A DNA stretch of 9,767 bases from UBA7359 sp964523895 (lineage in GTDB: Bacteria; Pseudomonadota; Gammaproteobacteria; Eutrophobiales; Eutrophobiaceae): NCBI GenBank assembly GCA_964523895.1, contig CAZGBJ010000049.1, positions 1 through 9,767 of the forward strand, in the 5' to 3' direction. This document shows, in pieces, positions 1-6,399 of the stretch. A model generated the notes under the pieces. The model was not told the DNA's origin, made no database searches, and saw only the letters and a list, made by a program, of their open reading frames with translations. The position numbers were made by a program, and so were the translations under genes. Each line of letters opens with the position of its first letter. Position 1 is the first letter of the stretch.

Positions 1-929
1 TCTATCCAATACTCTGCATTAAAAGGTGATTTTCCATAAACAAAGCCGACATGACCGCCGTGTTTTGTTAATTCCAGTGTGGTACTTGATGAAAGCTCAT
101 CTTTAGTTGGAATGGCTTCGGCACTCATGAAGGGGTCATCTTTGCTGTGTAGTATCAAGGTGGGTGTGGTTATATTTTTTATAAACTGTTTAGAACTGGA
201 TTTAGTGTAGTAGTCATCGCCGCTTTTGAAACCGTGTATGGCTGCTGTTACATTATGGTCGAAAGAATGAAAGTCCGTCCATGTATCGAGCTTATCAATA
301 TCAAAGGGCGCAGGTCTTTCCTTGAATTTATCACGCATTTTCTTGCTGAGGCGATTAATTAAATGCTGTTGGTATATTTTTGAAAATCCGCTGTTTAATT
401 TTTTTGCACTATCAGCTAAATCAAAAGGAACTGAAATTGCCATAGCACAAGTTAATGGGCATTCGTCACTTTGCTCACCAAGATACTTAAGCAGTACGTT
501 GCCACCTAGTGATACACCTATTGCTGCCAATTTCCGACCTGGATAACGTGTTTTTAATGTTTTAACAAAGGTGTCTAAATCACCGGTTTCACCGGAATGA
601 TAGCCTCGATCTAATCTGTTATGTTGTCCACCACAACCTCTGAAGTGCATGAGTACGCCTTGCAAGTTGTTGTCTTGAATCGTTTTTAATATTCCTTTTG
701 CATAGGGTGAGTCTATTGAACCTTCAAGACCATGTAGCAGGATAACTATAGGACCTGTTTTTATTTCTTGCGTCCAACTTAACTCAATAAAATCACCATC
801 AGGTAATTCAAACTGTTCTTTGTTGAGTGTTAATTTAGTTTGTCTTCGAAATAATGTTGGGTAGAGTGTTTGCAGGTGATGATGTCTACACCACCAGGCT
901 GGTTTGAATTCACTTGAAGTTATTTTCAT
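1..929 (-). CDS. yheT: YheT-family alpha/beta hydrolase (3' end cut by window edge)
   Basis: Predicted cytoplasmic alpha/beta-fold hydrolase or esterase of the YheT/ABHD family; the natural substrate is not established. The reading frame is open from the ATG at 929 to the window edge, giving 309 complete codons. E. coli YheT has about 340, so probably only the last few dozen residues are missing. The N-terminus (FKPAWWCRHHHLQTLYPTLF, residues 8-27) is the family signature. HGLEGS (66-71) is the oxyanion region, GVSLGG (138-143) is the nucleophile elbow with Ser140, Asp264 or Asp265 (HSKDDPF) is the likely acid, and His293 (HGGHVGF) completes the triad. It starts 3 bases after the ygfZ stop, preceded by a weak AAGG, so it should be translated from the ygfZ/sdhE message. 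Seen: motifs and spacing. Known: family fold. Inferred: membership of the operon. Confidence 0.93.
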   Translation of the reverse strand, partial: MKITSSEFKPAWWCRHHHLQTLYPTLFRRQTKLTLNKEQFELPDGDFIELSWTQEIKTGPIVILLHGLEGSIDSPYAKGILKTIQDNNLQGVLMHFRGCGGQHNRLDRGYHSGETGDLDTFVKTLKTRYPGRKLAAIGVSLGGNVLLKYLGEQSDECPLTCAMAISVPFDLADSAKKLNSGFSKIYQQHLINRLSKKMRDKFKERPAPFDIDKLDTWTDFHSFDHNVTAAIHGFKSGDDYYTKSSSKQFIKNITTPTLILHSKDDPFMSAEAIPTKDELSSSTTLELTKHGGHVGFVYGKSPFNAEYWI

Positions 930-932
930 GCC

Positions 933-1853
933 TTATGAGCTTATTTCATAAGGAAGGCTGTCTATTGTGATTTGATTATGATCAAAAAATAGTTTTTCAT
1001 TTAACTTATCTAATTCAATAACGGCGAGACCATAAAAGTTGCCATCAGGATGTATTGCAGAATTTATTATTGTGCCAACCTTGTTTTCTGTTTTATTTTC
1101 ATAAATATTGTTGCCAACTTTTAATTCGACTTCTGAATTTATTAGTTGCAATCGTTTTTTTACTTCGCCACGATAGTGCATACGCGCAATAATTTCCTGG
1201 CCGGGGTAGCAACCTTTTTGATAACTCAATCCGTTGAGTAAATCGAGATTCAACATTTGTGGCAAGAACTGTTCCTGTGTTGTAGATGTTATCCATGGTA
1301 GTCCGGCAAGAATATCGAGTAAATCCCAATTAGGACTATCCGTTATTTTTAATGACTTTGTTAGTTCAGATACTTTGCTATTAAGAATTTCATTGTTGCC
1401 CGTTATCAGATAACGGCTTGAATTATCAGGCAGACATATAATAAAGAGACCATCAATGGCTTGTACTTCGCCTGGTTTTGTTGAAATATTTGATCCCAGT
1501 AACGATAGATCGTTAGTATTAGCCAAGCCAATCAATGGTGAATTATCTGAAATATCATTTATCGTGACATCAGAACGCATAATAAATATACCAAGTCTTT
1601 GTTGCACAAACCCTTTTAAATCCTCTTTGAATAGCAATAGGTAGGTTGTACCGGTATTGATGATTAAAAAGTTGCTAATGACCTGGCCTTTAGGATTACA
1701 CCATGCAGAAAATTGTGCAGCCGGCTCCTCTATTAAATTTAAATCATTAATAAACTGACCATGTAAAAATTCATGGCGGTCGTTACCCCCAATGGCTAAA
1801 AGCGAAAATCCGGAAAGAGGTGAGACTAAGGGTGCTTCATTTAGGTATGCCAT
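933..1853 (-). CDS. ygfZ: tRNA-modifying / Fe-S cluster repair protein YgfZ
   Basis: Folate-binding protein of the YgfZ/IBA57 family (GcvT-like fold). In E. coli it supports a subset of Fe-S enzymes, including MiaB-dependent tRNA thiolation, probably by a tetrahydrofolate-dependent repair step in the cytoplasm. The 306 residues compare with about 326 in E. coli. The hallmark K-G-C-Y-x-G-Q-E motif is at 213-220, with the essential-type Cys215, followed by IARMHYRGEVKKRL. The N-terminal part carries the usual HGQFINDL segment (31-38) and WCNPKGQVISNF (51-62). It lies 18 bases downstream of sdhE and 3 bases before yheT, all on the same strand. No clear Shine-Dalgarno precedes the ATG, which fits translation coupled to sdhE. 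Its place behind sdhB fits a role in keeping Fe-S enzymes such as SdhB active; that link is inference. Confidence 0.95.
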   Translation of the reverse strand: MAYLNEAPLVSPLSGFSLLAIGGNDRHEFLHGQFINDLNLIEEPAAQFSAWCNPKGQVISNFLIINTGTTYLLLFKEDLKGFVQQRLGIFIMRSDVTINDISDNSPLIGLANTNDLSLLGSNISTKPGEVQAIDGLFIICLPDNSSRYLITGNNEILNSKVSELTKSLKITDSPNWDLLDILAGLPWITSTTQEQFLPQMLNLDLLNGLSYQKGCYPGQEIIARMHYRGEVKKRLQLINSEVELKVGNNIYENKTENKVGTIINSAIHPDGNFYGLAVIELDKLNEKLFFDHNQITIDSLPYEISS

Positions 1854-1871
1854 GTGTTTAAAAGAATAGAA

Positions 1872-2117
1872 TTAGTTAATATTTCTGGATTTTCGAATCA
1901 AGCTGACAATATGGATTAGATCGTCTTTTGCTTCGTCTTTCCCCATGATCCAATTCAGAATATCGAGATCGGCTTCGTCCAGTAGTTGTGTAAACGCATT
2001 TTTATCAGTGATGTTGAGGGTATCATACGATTGTTCTAAAAAATCTTGCAAAACGATATCCATTTCCCGAATACCGCGTCGGCAACGCCAGATTAGTTGT
2101 GAACGGTTTAACTCCAT
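1872..2117 (-). CDS. sdhE: Succinate dehydrogenase flavinylation factor SdhE (SDHAF2 / YgfY)
   Basis: Small soluble assembly factor of 81 residues that promotes covalent attachment of FAD to SdhA (E. coli SdhE 88 aa; human SDHAF2, yeast Sdh5). The defining RGxxE motif is at 14-18 (RRGIREMD), the surface known to contact the flavoprotein. NWIMG at 55-59 and an acidic middle stretch match the five-helix family. It follows sdhB on the same strand after a 119-base gap, the largest inside the operon, so it may be partly under separate control. In enterobacteria sdhE is usually paired with ygfX and away from sdhCDAB. Here it directly follows its client operon, while ygfX lies beyond the other end of the operon. 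Start ATG at 2117 gives the normal family N-terminus; its Shine-Dalgarno is weak. Confidence 0.95.
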   Translation of the reverse strand: MELNRSQLIWRCRRGIREMDIVLQDFLEQSYDTLNITDKNAFTQLLDEADLDILNWIMGKDEAKDDLIHIVSLIRKSRNIN

Positions 2118-2156
2118 TTATTTGGGGTTTTATAGGGGAACATCGCAGGATTTGAT

Positions 2157-2174
2157 TGTGATGAATAAATCACA
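2157..2174. repeat. Perfect 6-bp inverted repeat in the sdhB-sdhE gap
   Basis: TGTGAT, a 6-base spacer, then ATCACA form a perfect small dyad in the 119-base gap between sdhB and sdhE. No T-run follows on the minus strand, so it does not look like an intrinsic terminator. It could be an operator half-site pair, an mRNA-stabilising hairpin, or chance in AT-rich DNA. Confidence 0.35.
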
Positions 2175-2236
2175 TAGAAAGGCAATAAGTTGAACAACAA
2201 ATACGCTTCACTCTTCACCTTTCAATTTATCACTTC

Positions 2237-3019
2237 TCAGACTGTACGTGACACCATTAGTTTTTTTATCTCGGCAATGGCTTTTGCCGGATTCAAATTT
2301 TTTGGACAGGTATTAGTGCAATTCATTATGGTATGACAACGATACAGACGGAAAGGATCTTCCAGTTCATCTAAACGTTCGCCAGTAAATTCGTCACGAC
2401 TATCTGCTATCCAACGATAGGCCTGTAATAAAATAGCAGGACCGAGATAACGATCACTATTCCACCAGTAACTAGGACAACTGGTCGAACAACAAGCACA
2501 AAGAATACATTCATACAGTCCATCAAGTTCTGCTCGTTCTTCTTTCGTTTGAAGTCGCTCTGAATCTGGGGGCGGCGGTGTTTGAGTTTGCATCCACGGT
2601 TTAATTGACGCGTATTGCGCATAGAAGTGTGTCAGGTCTGGAACCAAATCTTTGACTACCGGTAGATGTGGCAACGGATAGATAGGGATATCACCTTTAA
2701 AGTCAGCAATGGCTTTAGTACATGCCAGTGTATTGGTGCCACCAATATTCATGGCACAGGAACCGCAAATACCTTCACGACAGGAACGACGAAAGGTTAG
2801 CGTAGAATCAATTTCATTTTTAATATAAATAATGGCATCCAGTATCATCGGGCCGCAGTTATCGAGATTTATTTCATAAGTATCTAATCTCGGGTTGTCA
2901 CCTGAATCAGGTTCCCAACGATAGATACGAAATGTTTTTTTATTAGTAGCGCCTTCAGCTTCAGCAAAGGTTTTACCTTTTTGTACTTTGGAATTCTTGG
3001 GTAATGTAAATTCAGCCAT
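2237..3019 (-). CDS. sdhB: Succinate dehydrogenase iron-sulfur subunit SdhB
   Basis: Fe-S subunit of complex II, passing electrons from the SdhA flavin to ubiquinone at the inner membrane. It has 260 residues (E. coli 238). The [2Fe-2S] ligands are Cys80, Cys85, Cys88 and Cys100. By alignment with E. coli, [4Fe-4S] is held by Cys171, Cys174, Cys177 and Cys238, and [3Fe-4S] by Cys181, Cys228 and Cys234. The quinone-site segment PSYWW (182-186) and His229 are conserved. All cluster ligands are present, so the protein should be functional. Extra length is N-terminal (a lysine-rich start) and a short insertion with a proline run (PPPP, 148-151) before the second domain. It starts 27 bases after sdhA. 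The upstream AGAG is a modest Shine-Dalgarno. Confidence 0.98.
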   Translation of the reverse strand: MAEFTLPKNSKVQKGKTFAEAEGATNKKTFRIYRWEPDSGDNPRLDTYEINLDNCGPMILDAIIYIKNEIDSTLTFRRSCREGICGSCAMNIGGTNTLACTKAIADFKGDIPIYPLPHLPVVKDLVPDLTHFYAQYASIKPWMQTQTPPPPDSERLQTKEERAELDGLYECILCACCSTSCPSYWWNSDRYLGPAILLQAYRWIADSRDEFTGERLDELEDPFRLYRCHTIMNCTNTCPKNLNPAKAIAEIKKLMVSRTV

Positions 3020-3046
3020 AACTTATTCTCTGTTGTTATATCGCTA

Positions 3047-4834
3047 TTAATAGACGCGTTTCTTTGGTGGAAACACATCAACCTCATCTGACAATGTGTA
3101 CATGTGCACCGGTCGGTATTCAAAACTGACTTTGCCATTGCTATCTATTGAAGCAAGTGTATGTTTCATCCAGTTTTCATCATCACGATCCGGGAAATCT
3201 TCACGCGCATGTCCGCCGCGACTTTCTTCGCGATTCATTGCGCCATGAATACTCACCATTGCACATTGAAGTAGATTTTCCAGTTCCAGTGTTTCAACAA
3301 GATCGGTATTCCATACCATGCCTTTATCTTCAACTTTGACTTTTGAGAAAGAATCCCAGATTTTTTCCATTTCATCGATGCCGTGCTGCATTGATTCACC
3401 AGTACGGAATACGGCAGCATCATTCTGCATTGTACGTTGCATTTTATCGCGTATTTCAGCGGTCGGTATTGAGCCCTTGTTGTAACGTAATTTATCTAAA
3501 CGATCCAAACTTTCCTGACCGGCATTTGGTATATCTTTATGTGCCATACCGGGTTTAATATTTTCAGCACAATAATTTGCTGCGGCACGACCGAAGACAA
3601 TTAAATCGAGTAGCGAGTTAGAACCTAAACGATTCGCACCATGTACAGATACACAAGCTGCTTCACCTATCGACATCAATCCTTCAACAATGGTATCCGG
3701 ATCGCCATCTTTTAAAGTGACTACCTGTCCATGATAATTGGTTTGTACGCCACCCATGTTGTAATGCACGGTTGGTATCACCGGAATAGGTTCTTTGCTG
3801 ACATCAACACCGGCAAAAATTTCTGCTGACTCAGCAATACCTGGTAAACGTTCATTAATTACTTCGGGGCCTAAATGTTCAAGATGTAGATGAATATGAT
3901 CTTTATCTTTGCCAACGCCACGACCTTCACGTATTTCCATGGTCATGGAACGACTAACGACATCGCGCGAAGCTAAATCTTTTGCCGAAGGTGCATAACG
4001 TTCCATAAAACGTTCACCTTCTGAATTGGTTAAATAACCACCTTCACCACGTACACCCTCGGTAATCAAACAACCGGAACCATATATACCAGTAGGATGA
4101 AATTGAATAAATTCCATATCTTGCAGTGGTAAACCAGCGCGTAAGACCATGCCGTTACCATCGCCTGTACAAGTATGTGCAGAGGTCGCAGAGAAATAAG
4201 AACGGCCATAGCCACCAGTGGCAAGTACCACTTGATGTGCACGAAAGCGATGAATTTTCCCGTCTTCTAGATTCCACGCCATAACACCGCGACATACACC
4301 TTCATCGTCCATAATTAAATCAAAGGCAAAGTATTCAATATAAAATTCAGCTTCGTGTTTTAGCGATTGTTGATAAAGCGTGTGTAAAATAGCATGTCCG
4401 GTTCTATCCGCTGCCGCACAAGTTCGTTGTGCCGTTCCTTCACCATAGTTTGTTGTCATACCGCCAAACGGACGTTGATATATTTTCCCTTCTTCAGTTC
4501 GAGAGAAGGGCACACCTTGGTGTTCCAGTTCAATAACCGCAGGAACCGCTTCACGACACATATATTCAATTGCATCCTGGTCGCCAAGCCAATCAGAACC
4601 CTTAACGGTGTCATACATATGCCAACGCCAGTCATCTTTTCCCATATTACCCAAGGAGGCACTCATACCACCTTGTGCTGCAACCGTGTGACTGCGGGTA
4701 GGGAATACTTTAGTGATACATGCGGTCTTTAAACCTTTTGCGGCCATACCAAAGGTCGCTCTTAAACCAGCGCCACCAGCACCAACGACGACGATGTCGT
4801 ATTTATGTTCAATAATTTCGTATGAATTTGTCAT
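3047..4834 (-). CDS. sdhA: Succinate dehydrogenase flavoprotein subunit SdhA
   Basis: Catalytic subunit that oxidises succinate to fumarate in the TCA cycle, on the cytoplasmic face of the inner membrane. The 595 residues compare with 588 in E. coli. The Rossmann FAD motif GAGGAG is at 18-23. His49 in TRSHTVAAQGG is the covalent FAD attachment residue (E. coli His45). The active-site set is complete: His246 (HPTG), Arg290 (ASRD), His357 (VHYNMGG) and Arg402 (HGANRLGSNSLLDL). The C-terminus ends in the family-typical FPPKKRVY. The gene starts 6 bases after the sdhD stop and is followed by sdhB. A covalent-FAD histidine plus sdhE and an SDHAF4-like gene in the same operon make flavinylation-dependent assembly very likely. 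Confidence 0.99.
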   Translation of the reverse strand: MTNSYEIIEHKYDIVVVGAGGAGLRATFGMAAKGLKTACITKVFPTRSHTVAAQGGMSASLGNMGKDDWRWHMYDTVKGSDWLGDQDAIEYMCREAVPAVIELEHQGVPFSRTEEGKIYQRPFGGMTTNYGEGTAQRTCAAADRTGHAILHTLYQQSLKHEAEFYIEYFAFDLIMDDEGVCRGVMAWNLEDGKIHRFRAHQVVLATGGYGRSYFSATSAHTCTGDGNGMVLRAGLPLQDMEFIQFHPTGIYGSGCLITEGVRGEGGYLTNSEGERFMERYAPSAKDLASRDVVSRSMTMEIREGRGVGKDKDHIHLHLEHLGPEVINERLPGIAESAEIFAGVDVSKEPIPVIPTVHYNMGGVQTNYHGQVVTLKDGDPDTIVEGLMSIGEAACVSVHGANRLGSNSLLDLIVFGRAAANYCAENIKPGMAHKDIPNAGQESLDRLDKLRYNKGSIPTAEIRDKMQRTMQNDAAVFRTGESMQHGIDEMEKIWDSFSKVKVEDKGMVWNTDLVETLELENLLQCAMVSIHGAMNREESRGGHAREDFPDRDDENWMKHTLASIDSNGKVSFEYRPVHMYTLSDEVDVFPPKKRVY

Positions 4835-4840
4835 TATTAT

Positions 4841-5221
4841 TTACAGTCCTAAATAAATCTTGAGCACAGAAATTGCGGCGCTAAGTCCAGCTATCCATAC
4901 AAGGAATTTAACCAGAATCAGGCAAGTGATCTTTTGCCATTCTGAATCAATGTAATCTTCGATAACAACCTGCACCCCTAATGCGGCATGGTAGTAAAGT
5001 GAAAATAAGAAAAGCAGCATTAAAACGGCATTTAGAGGTTGTCCTAACCATGAAATGACCAAAGCGTATTTAGCTCCGGTAATAGCGGTCAGAGAATAAA
5101 TAAACCATATGCTCAATGGCACAAGTGCAATGGCAGTTAAACGCTGTGCCCACCAATGATGTACGCCTTCTTTTGCAGAACCTAGCCCACGGACTCGTGC
5201 TAACGGGCTTTGCATACTCAT
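4841..5221 (-). CDS. sdhD: Succinate dehydrogenase membrane anchor subunit SdhD
   Basis: Second membrane anchor of complex II, sharing heme b and the quinone site with SdhC. From the ATG at 5221 it has 126 residues. I chose this start because it forms an ATGA overlap with the sdhC stop and has GGAG 7 bases upstream (5229-5232). A longer frame from a TTG at 5239 is possible but has less support. The N-terminal GLGSAKEGVHHWWAQRLTA segment (12-30) is family-typical, with three hydrophobic helices at about 28-48, 58-80 and 98-122. His78 aligns with the E. coli heme ligand His71, and Asp89-Tyr90 with Asp82-Tyr83 at the quinone site. SdhD anchors are poorly conserved overall, so the identification rests on these residues and on position between sdhC and sdhA. 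Confidence 0.95.
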   Translation of the reverse strand: MSMQSPLARVRGLGSAKEGVHHWWAQRLTAIALVPLSIWFIYSLTAITGAKYALVISWLGQPLNAVLMLLFLFSLYYHAALGVQVVIEDYIDSEWQKITCLILVKFLVWIAGLSAAISVLKIYLGL

Positions 5222-5601
5222 AACGTAGCTCCAGGACAAAGTGTGACTACAGTGAGGATGATGCTAAAAGCAATCACGGCATAACCCGATTTATACGTTG
5301 TGGATATTTCCAGACCCAAACCGACATCCCAAAATAAATGTCTAATACCATTGGCGAGATGAAAATAAAGAGAAAAAACGAAACCGGTTAATATTATTTT
5401 TCCATACCAGGCCGAGCCGTATTGTTGCAAATTATTAAATGCTTGTTCACTAGTCGCGAGACCTACTAACCAGCACGTGAGCAGTAATGCACCAAGGCTG
5501 AGAAAGACGCCCGTTGCTCTATGTGTAATTGACAATATTGATGTCAATTGAGGTTTATAGACTTGTAAATGGGGTGATAACGGTCGTTTCACCGATTCCA
5601 T
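5218..5601 (-). CDS. sdhC: Succinate dehydrogenase cytochrome b556 subunit SdhC
   Basis: First membrane anchor of complex II, an inner-membrane protein of 127 residues (E. coli 129). The signature RPLSPHLQVYK (6-16) and SITHRATG (24-31) are present; Ser24 and Arg28 align with the quinone-site Ser27 and Arg31 of E. coli. His81, in HLANGIRHLFWD, aligns with the heme b ligand His84. Three transmembrane segments are at about 30-50, 65-86 and 104-124. A good Shine-Dalgarno (AGAGG, 5611-5615, 9 bases before ATG) precedes the start, and the stop overlaps sdhD as ATGA. Only 58 bases separate it from the SDHAF4-like gene upstream. That gap holds a perfect hairpin (5637-5655). Confidence 0.97.
   Translation of the reverse strand: MESVKRPLSPHLQVYKPQLTSILSITHRATGVFLSLGALLLTCWLVGLATSEQAFNNLQQYGSAWYGKIILTGFVFSLYFHLANGIRHLFWDVGLGLEISTTYKSGYAVIAFSIILTVVTLCPGATL
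5229..5232 (-). promoter_or_regulatory. Shine-Dalgarno that fixes the sdhD start
   Basis: GGAG on the minus strand, 7 bases before the ATG at 5221, lies inside the last codons of sdhC. Its spacing supports the ATGA-overlapping start rather than the TTG at 5239. Confidence 0.7.
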
Positions 5602-5636
5602 AATTGATATCCTCTAAAATAATATGTGTTTATTTT

Positions 5637-5655
5637 GAACTGTAATAAACAGTTC
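5637..5655 (-). promoter_or_regulatory. Perfect 7-bp hairpin between the SDHAF4-like gene and sdhC
   Basis: GAACTGT, a 5-base loop, then ACAGTTC form a perfect dyad that starts 4 bases after the SDHAF4-like stop and ends 35 bases before the sdhC ATG. On the minus-strand RNA it is followed by A residues, not a U-run, so termination is unlikely. It could be an operator, an mRNA-processing or stability element that sets different levels of the assembly factor and the enzyme, or chance. Seen: the dyad. Inferred: any role. Confidence 0.45.
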
Positions 5656-5659
5656 TTTG

Positions 5660-5818
5660 CTAAAAGTCTATACAGCGCCCTTTTTTCTCCCAATCACCAT
5701 AACGCGTTGGTTCAAGCCCCTTGGGGCCACCAATTTCTTTAAGTGTGGAAACAGATGGTTGCTGAACATTATCATCCTTGTTTCTTTTATTATTTATTTT
5801 TTTATTATTATCTTTCAT
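5660..5818 (-). CDS. SDHAF4-like succinate dehydrogenase assembly factor (DUF1674), small ORF
   Basis: A 52-residue gene running from ATG at 5818 to TAG at 5660, just upstream of sdhC. The N-terminal 20 residues are a lysine/asparagine/aspartate-rich, probably disordered tail. The C-terminus (30-52) carries the DUF1674 signature GGPKGLEPTRYGDWEKKGR followed by C-I-D-F at the very end, as in human SDHAF4 and yeast Sdh8. That family binds flavinylated SdhA, shields it and promotes its joining with SdhB. Full bacterial members are short, and this one looks complete: an in-frame TAG directly precedes the ATG and no other in-frame ATG exists. Upstream ribosome-binding sequence is weak. Its place as first gene of the sdh operon matches the family role. 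Seen: signature and position. Known: eukaryotic function. Inferred: the same function here. Confidence 0.9.
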   Translation of the reverse strand: MKDNNKKINNKRNKDDNVQQPSVSTLKEIGGPKGLEPTRYGDWEKKGRCIDF

Positions 5819-5951
5819 CTAACTCATTTCATCGGAGAACATGTATATATTTTATGTTGCGTCGCAATATGAATTGTACGGTTATTTTAACCCAAAAACG
5901 CGTTAATATCTTTGCCTCAGAAATGGAATTCAAAGTAGAGATAATTGGTTT
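5819..5951. promoter_or_regulatory. Divergent intergenic region between the sdh operon and ygfX
   Basis: These 133 AT-rich bases must hold the start signals for the SDHAF4-sdhCDAB-sdhE-ygfZ-yheT operon (minus) and for ygfX (plus). On the minus strand CATAAAATAT (around 5845-5854) contains TAAAAT, 5 of 6 matches to a -10 box, but no good -35 sits at the right distance. A perfect odd dyad TTGCG-T-CGCAA lies at 5857-5867, next to that box, and could be an operator. GGTT-ATTTT-AACC is at 5880-5892. I cannot assign either promoter firmly. Confidence 0.4.
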
Positions 5952-6398
5952 ATGGACAAGATAGAAAATCCTTTTTTAGCGACGCTCAGGTTGCCCGTAA
6001 AAATTTCTCCTATTTTACTTATCGTTTGTATTGCTTTGCACATTATATGCCTGTTTTTACCCTGGTTGACGGGATTAAGCTTAATTTTCAAAATCATACT
6101 GACATTCGTGCCTGTGATCAGTTTTTACTTCTATTATTATAAATACCGGTTTTATAAGTCGAAAATGGGTGTCAACGAGTTAATTTTAAATGCTGAAGAT
6201 ATTTGGCGGCTGAAAATGAATGATGGTGCAATGCATTCTGCTAGCCTCGGAAATACGTTATTCGTTCATCCGTGGCTTACTATTATTTCTCTTATTTTTG
6301 AGAGTAGAAAAGAATATTTTATTTTTACGCCTGAAACACTCGATGCCGATCAGTTTCGACGACTTCGTGTCAGGTTACGTTTTCAAATAGGTGAGTAA
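5952..6398 (+). CDS. ygfX: YgfX (CptA) family inner-membrane protein
   Basis: A 148-residue protein of the YgfX/DUF1434 family (E. coli 135 aa). Two adjacent hydrophobic helices at about 18-38 and 42-62 form a membrane hairpin. They are followed by a soluble domain with VNELILNAEDIWRLKM (74-89), VHPWLTIISLIF (105-116) and a C-terminal TPETLDADQFRRLRVRLRF (126-144), which matches the family ending (E. coli ...DSMDEAEWRDLRRILL...). In E. coli and Serratia the gene is cotranscribed with sdhE. It has been reported both as a toxin affecting FtsZ/MreB and as an SdhE partner. Here it is divergent from the sdh operon, about 3.8 kb from sdhE, and ends 1 base from the convergent synthase-like gene. The ATG is the only in-frame ATG after the last upstream stop. 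The Shine-Dalgarno is poor. Function beyond family membership is inferred. Confidence 0.85.
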   Translation: MDKIENPFLATLRLPVKISPILLIVCIALHIICLFLPWLTGLSLIFKIILTFVPVISFYFYYYKYRFYKSKMGVNELILNAEDIWRLKMNDGAMHSASLGNTLFVHPWLTIISLIFESRKEYFIFTPETLDADQFRRLRVRLRFQIGE

Positions 6399-6399
6399 C

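Noticed and set aside
2157..2174. CRP-like site in the sdhB-sdhE gap
   Set aside because: The half-sites TGTGA and TCACA are 8 bases apart rather than the required 6, so it is listed only as an inverted repeat.
4394..4732. Plus-strand frame of 112 codons inside sdhA
   Set aside because: Lies wholly opposite a strongly conserved region of sdhA; it has no family features of its own and is a shadow frame.
5219..5239. Longer sdhD from TTG at 5239
   Set aside because: The ATG at 5221 has a well-spaced GGAG and the common ATGA overlap with sdhC, and gives the usual family N-terminus.
5707..5733. Plus-strand hairpin ending in GGGGCCACCA that resembles a tRNA 3' end or attachment-site remnant, followed by a T-rich stretch
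   Set aside because: The register is wrong for a tRNA T-arm, no matching 5' acceptor exists, and on the minus strand the same bases are the conserved Gly-Gly-Pro-Lys-Gly codons of the SDHAF4-like gene.
5819..5842. Seven-codon frame (M-F-S-D-E-M-S, stop) ending directly before the SDHAF4-like ATG
   Set aside because: Too short to separate from chance, with no ribosome binding site or leader-peptide residue runs; not called as a gene.
5657..5872. Plus-strand frame of 71 codons opposite the SDHAF4-like gene
   Set aside because: Its translation has no recognisable family features, while the opposite strand encodes the DUF1674 signature; it is an antisense shadow.
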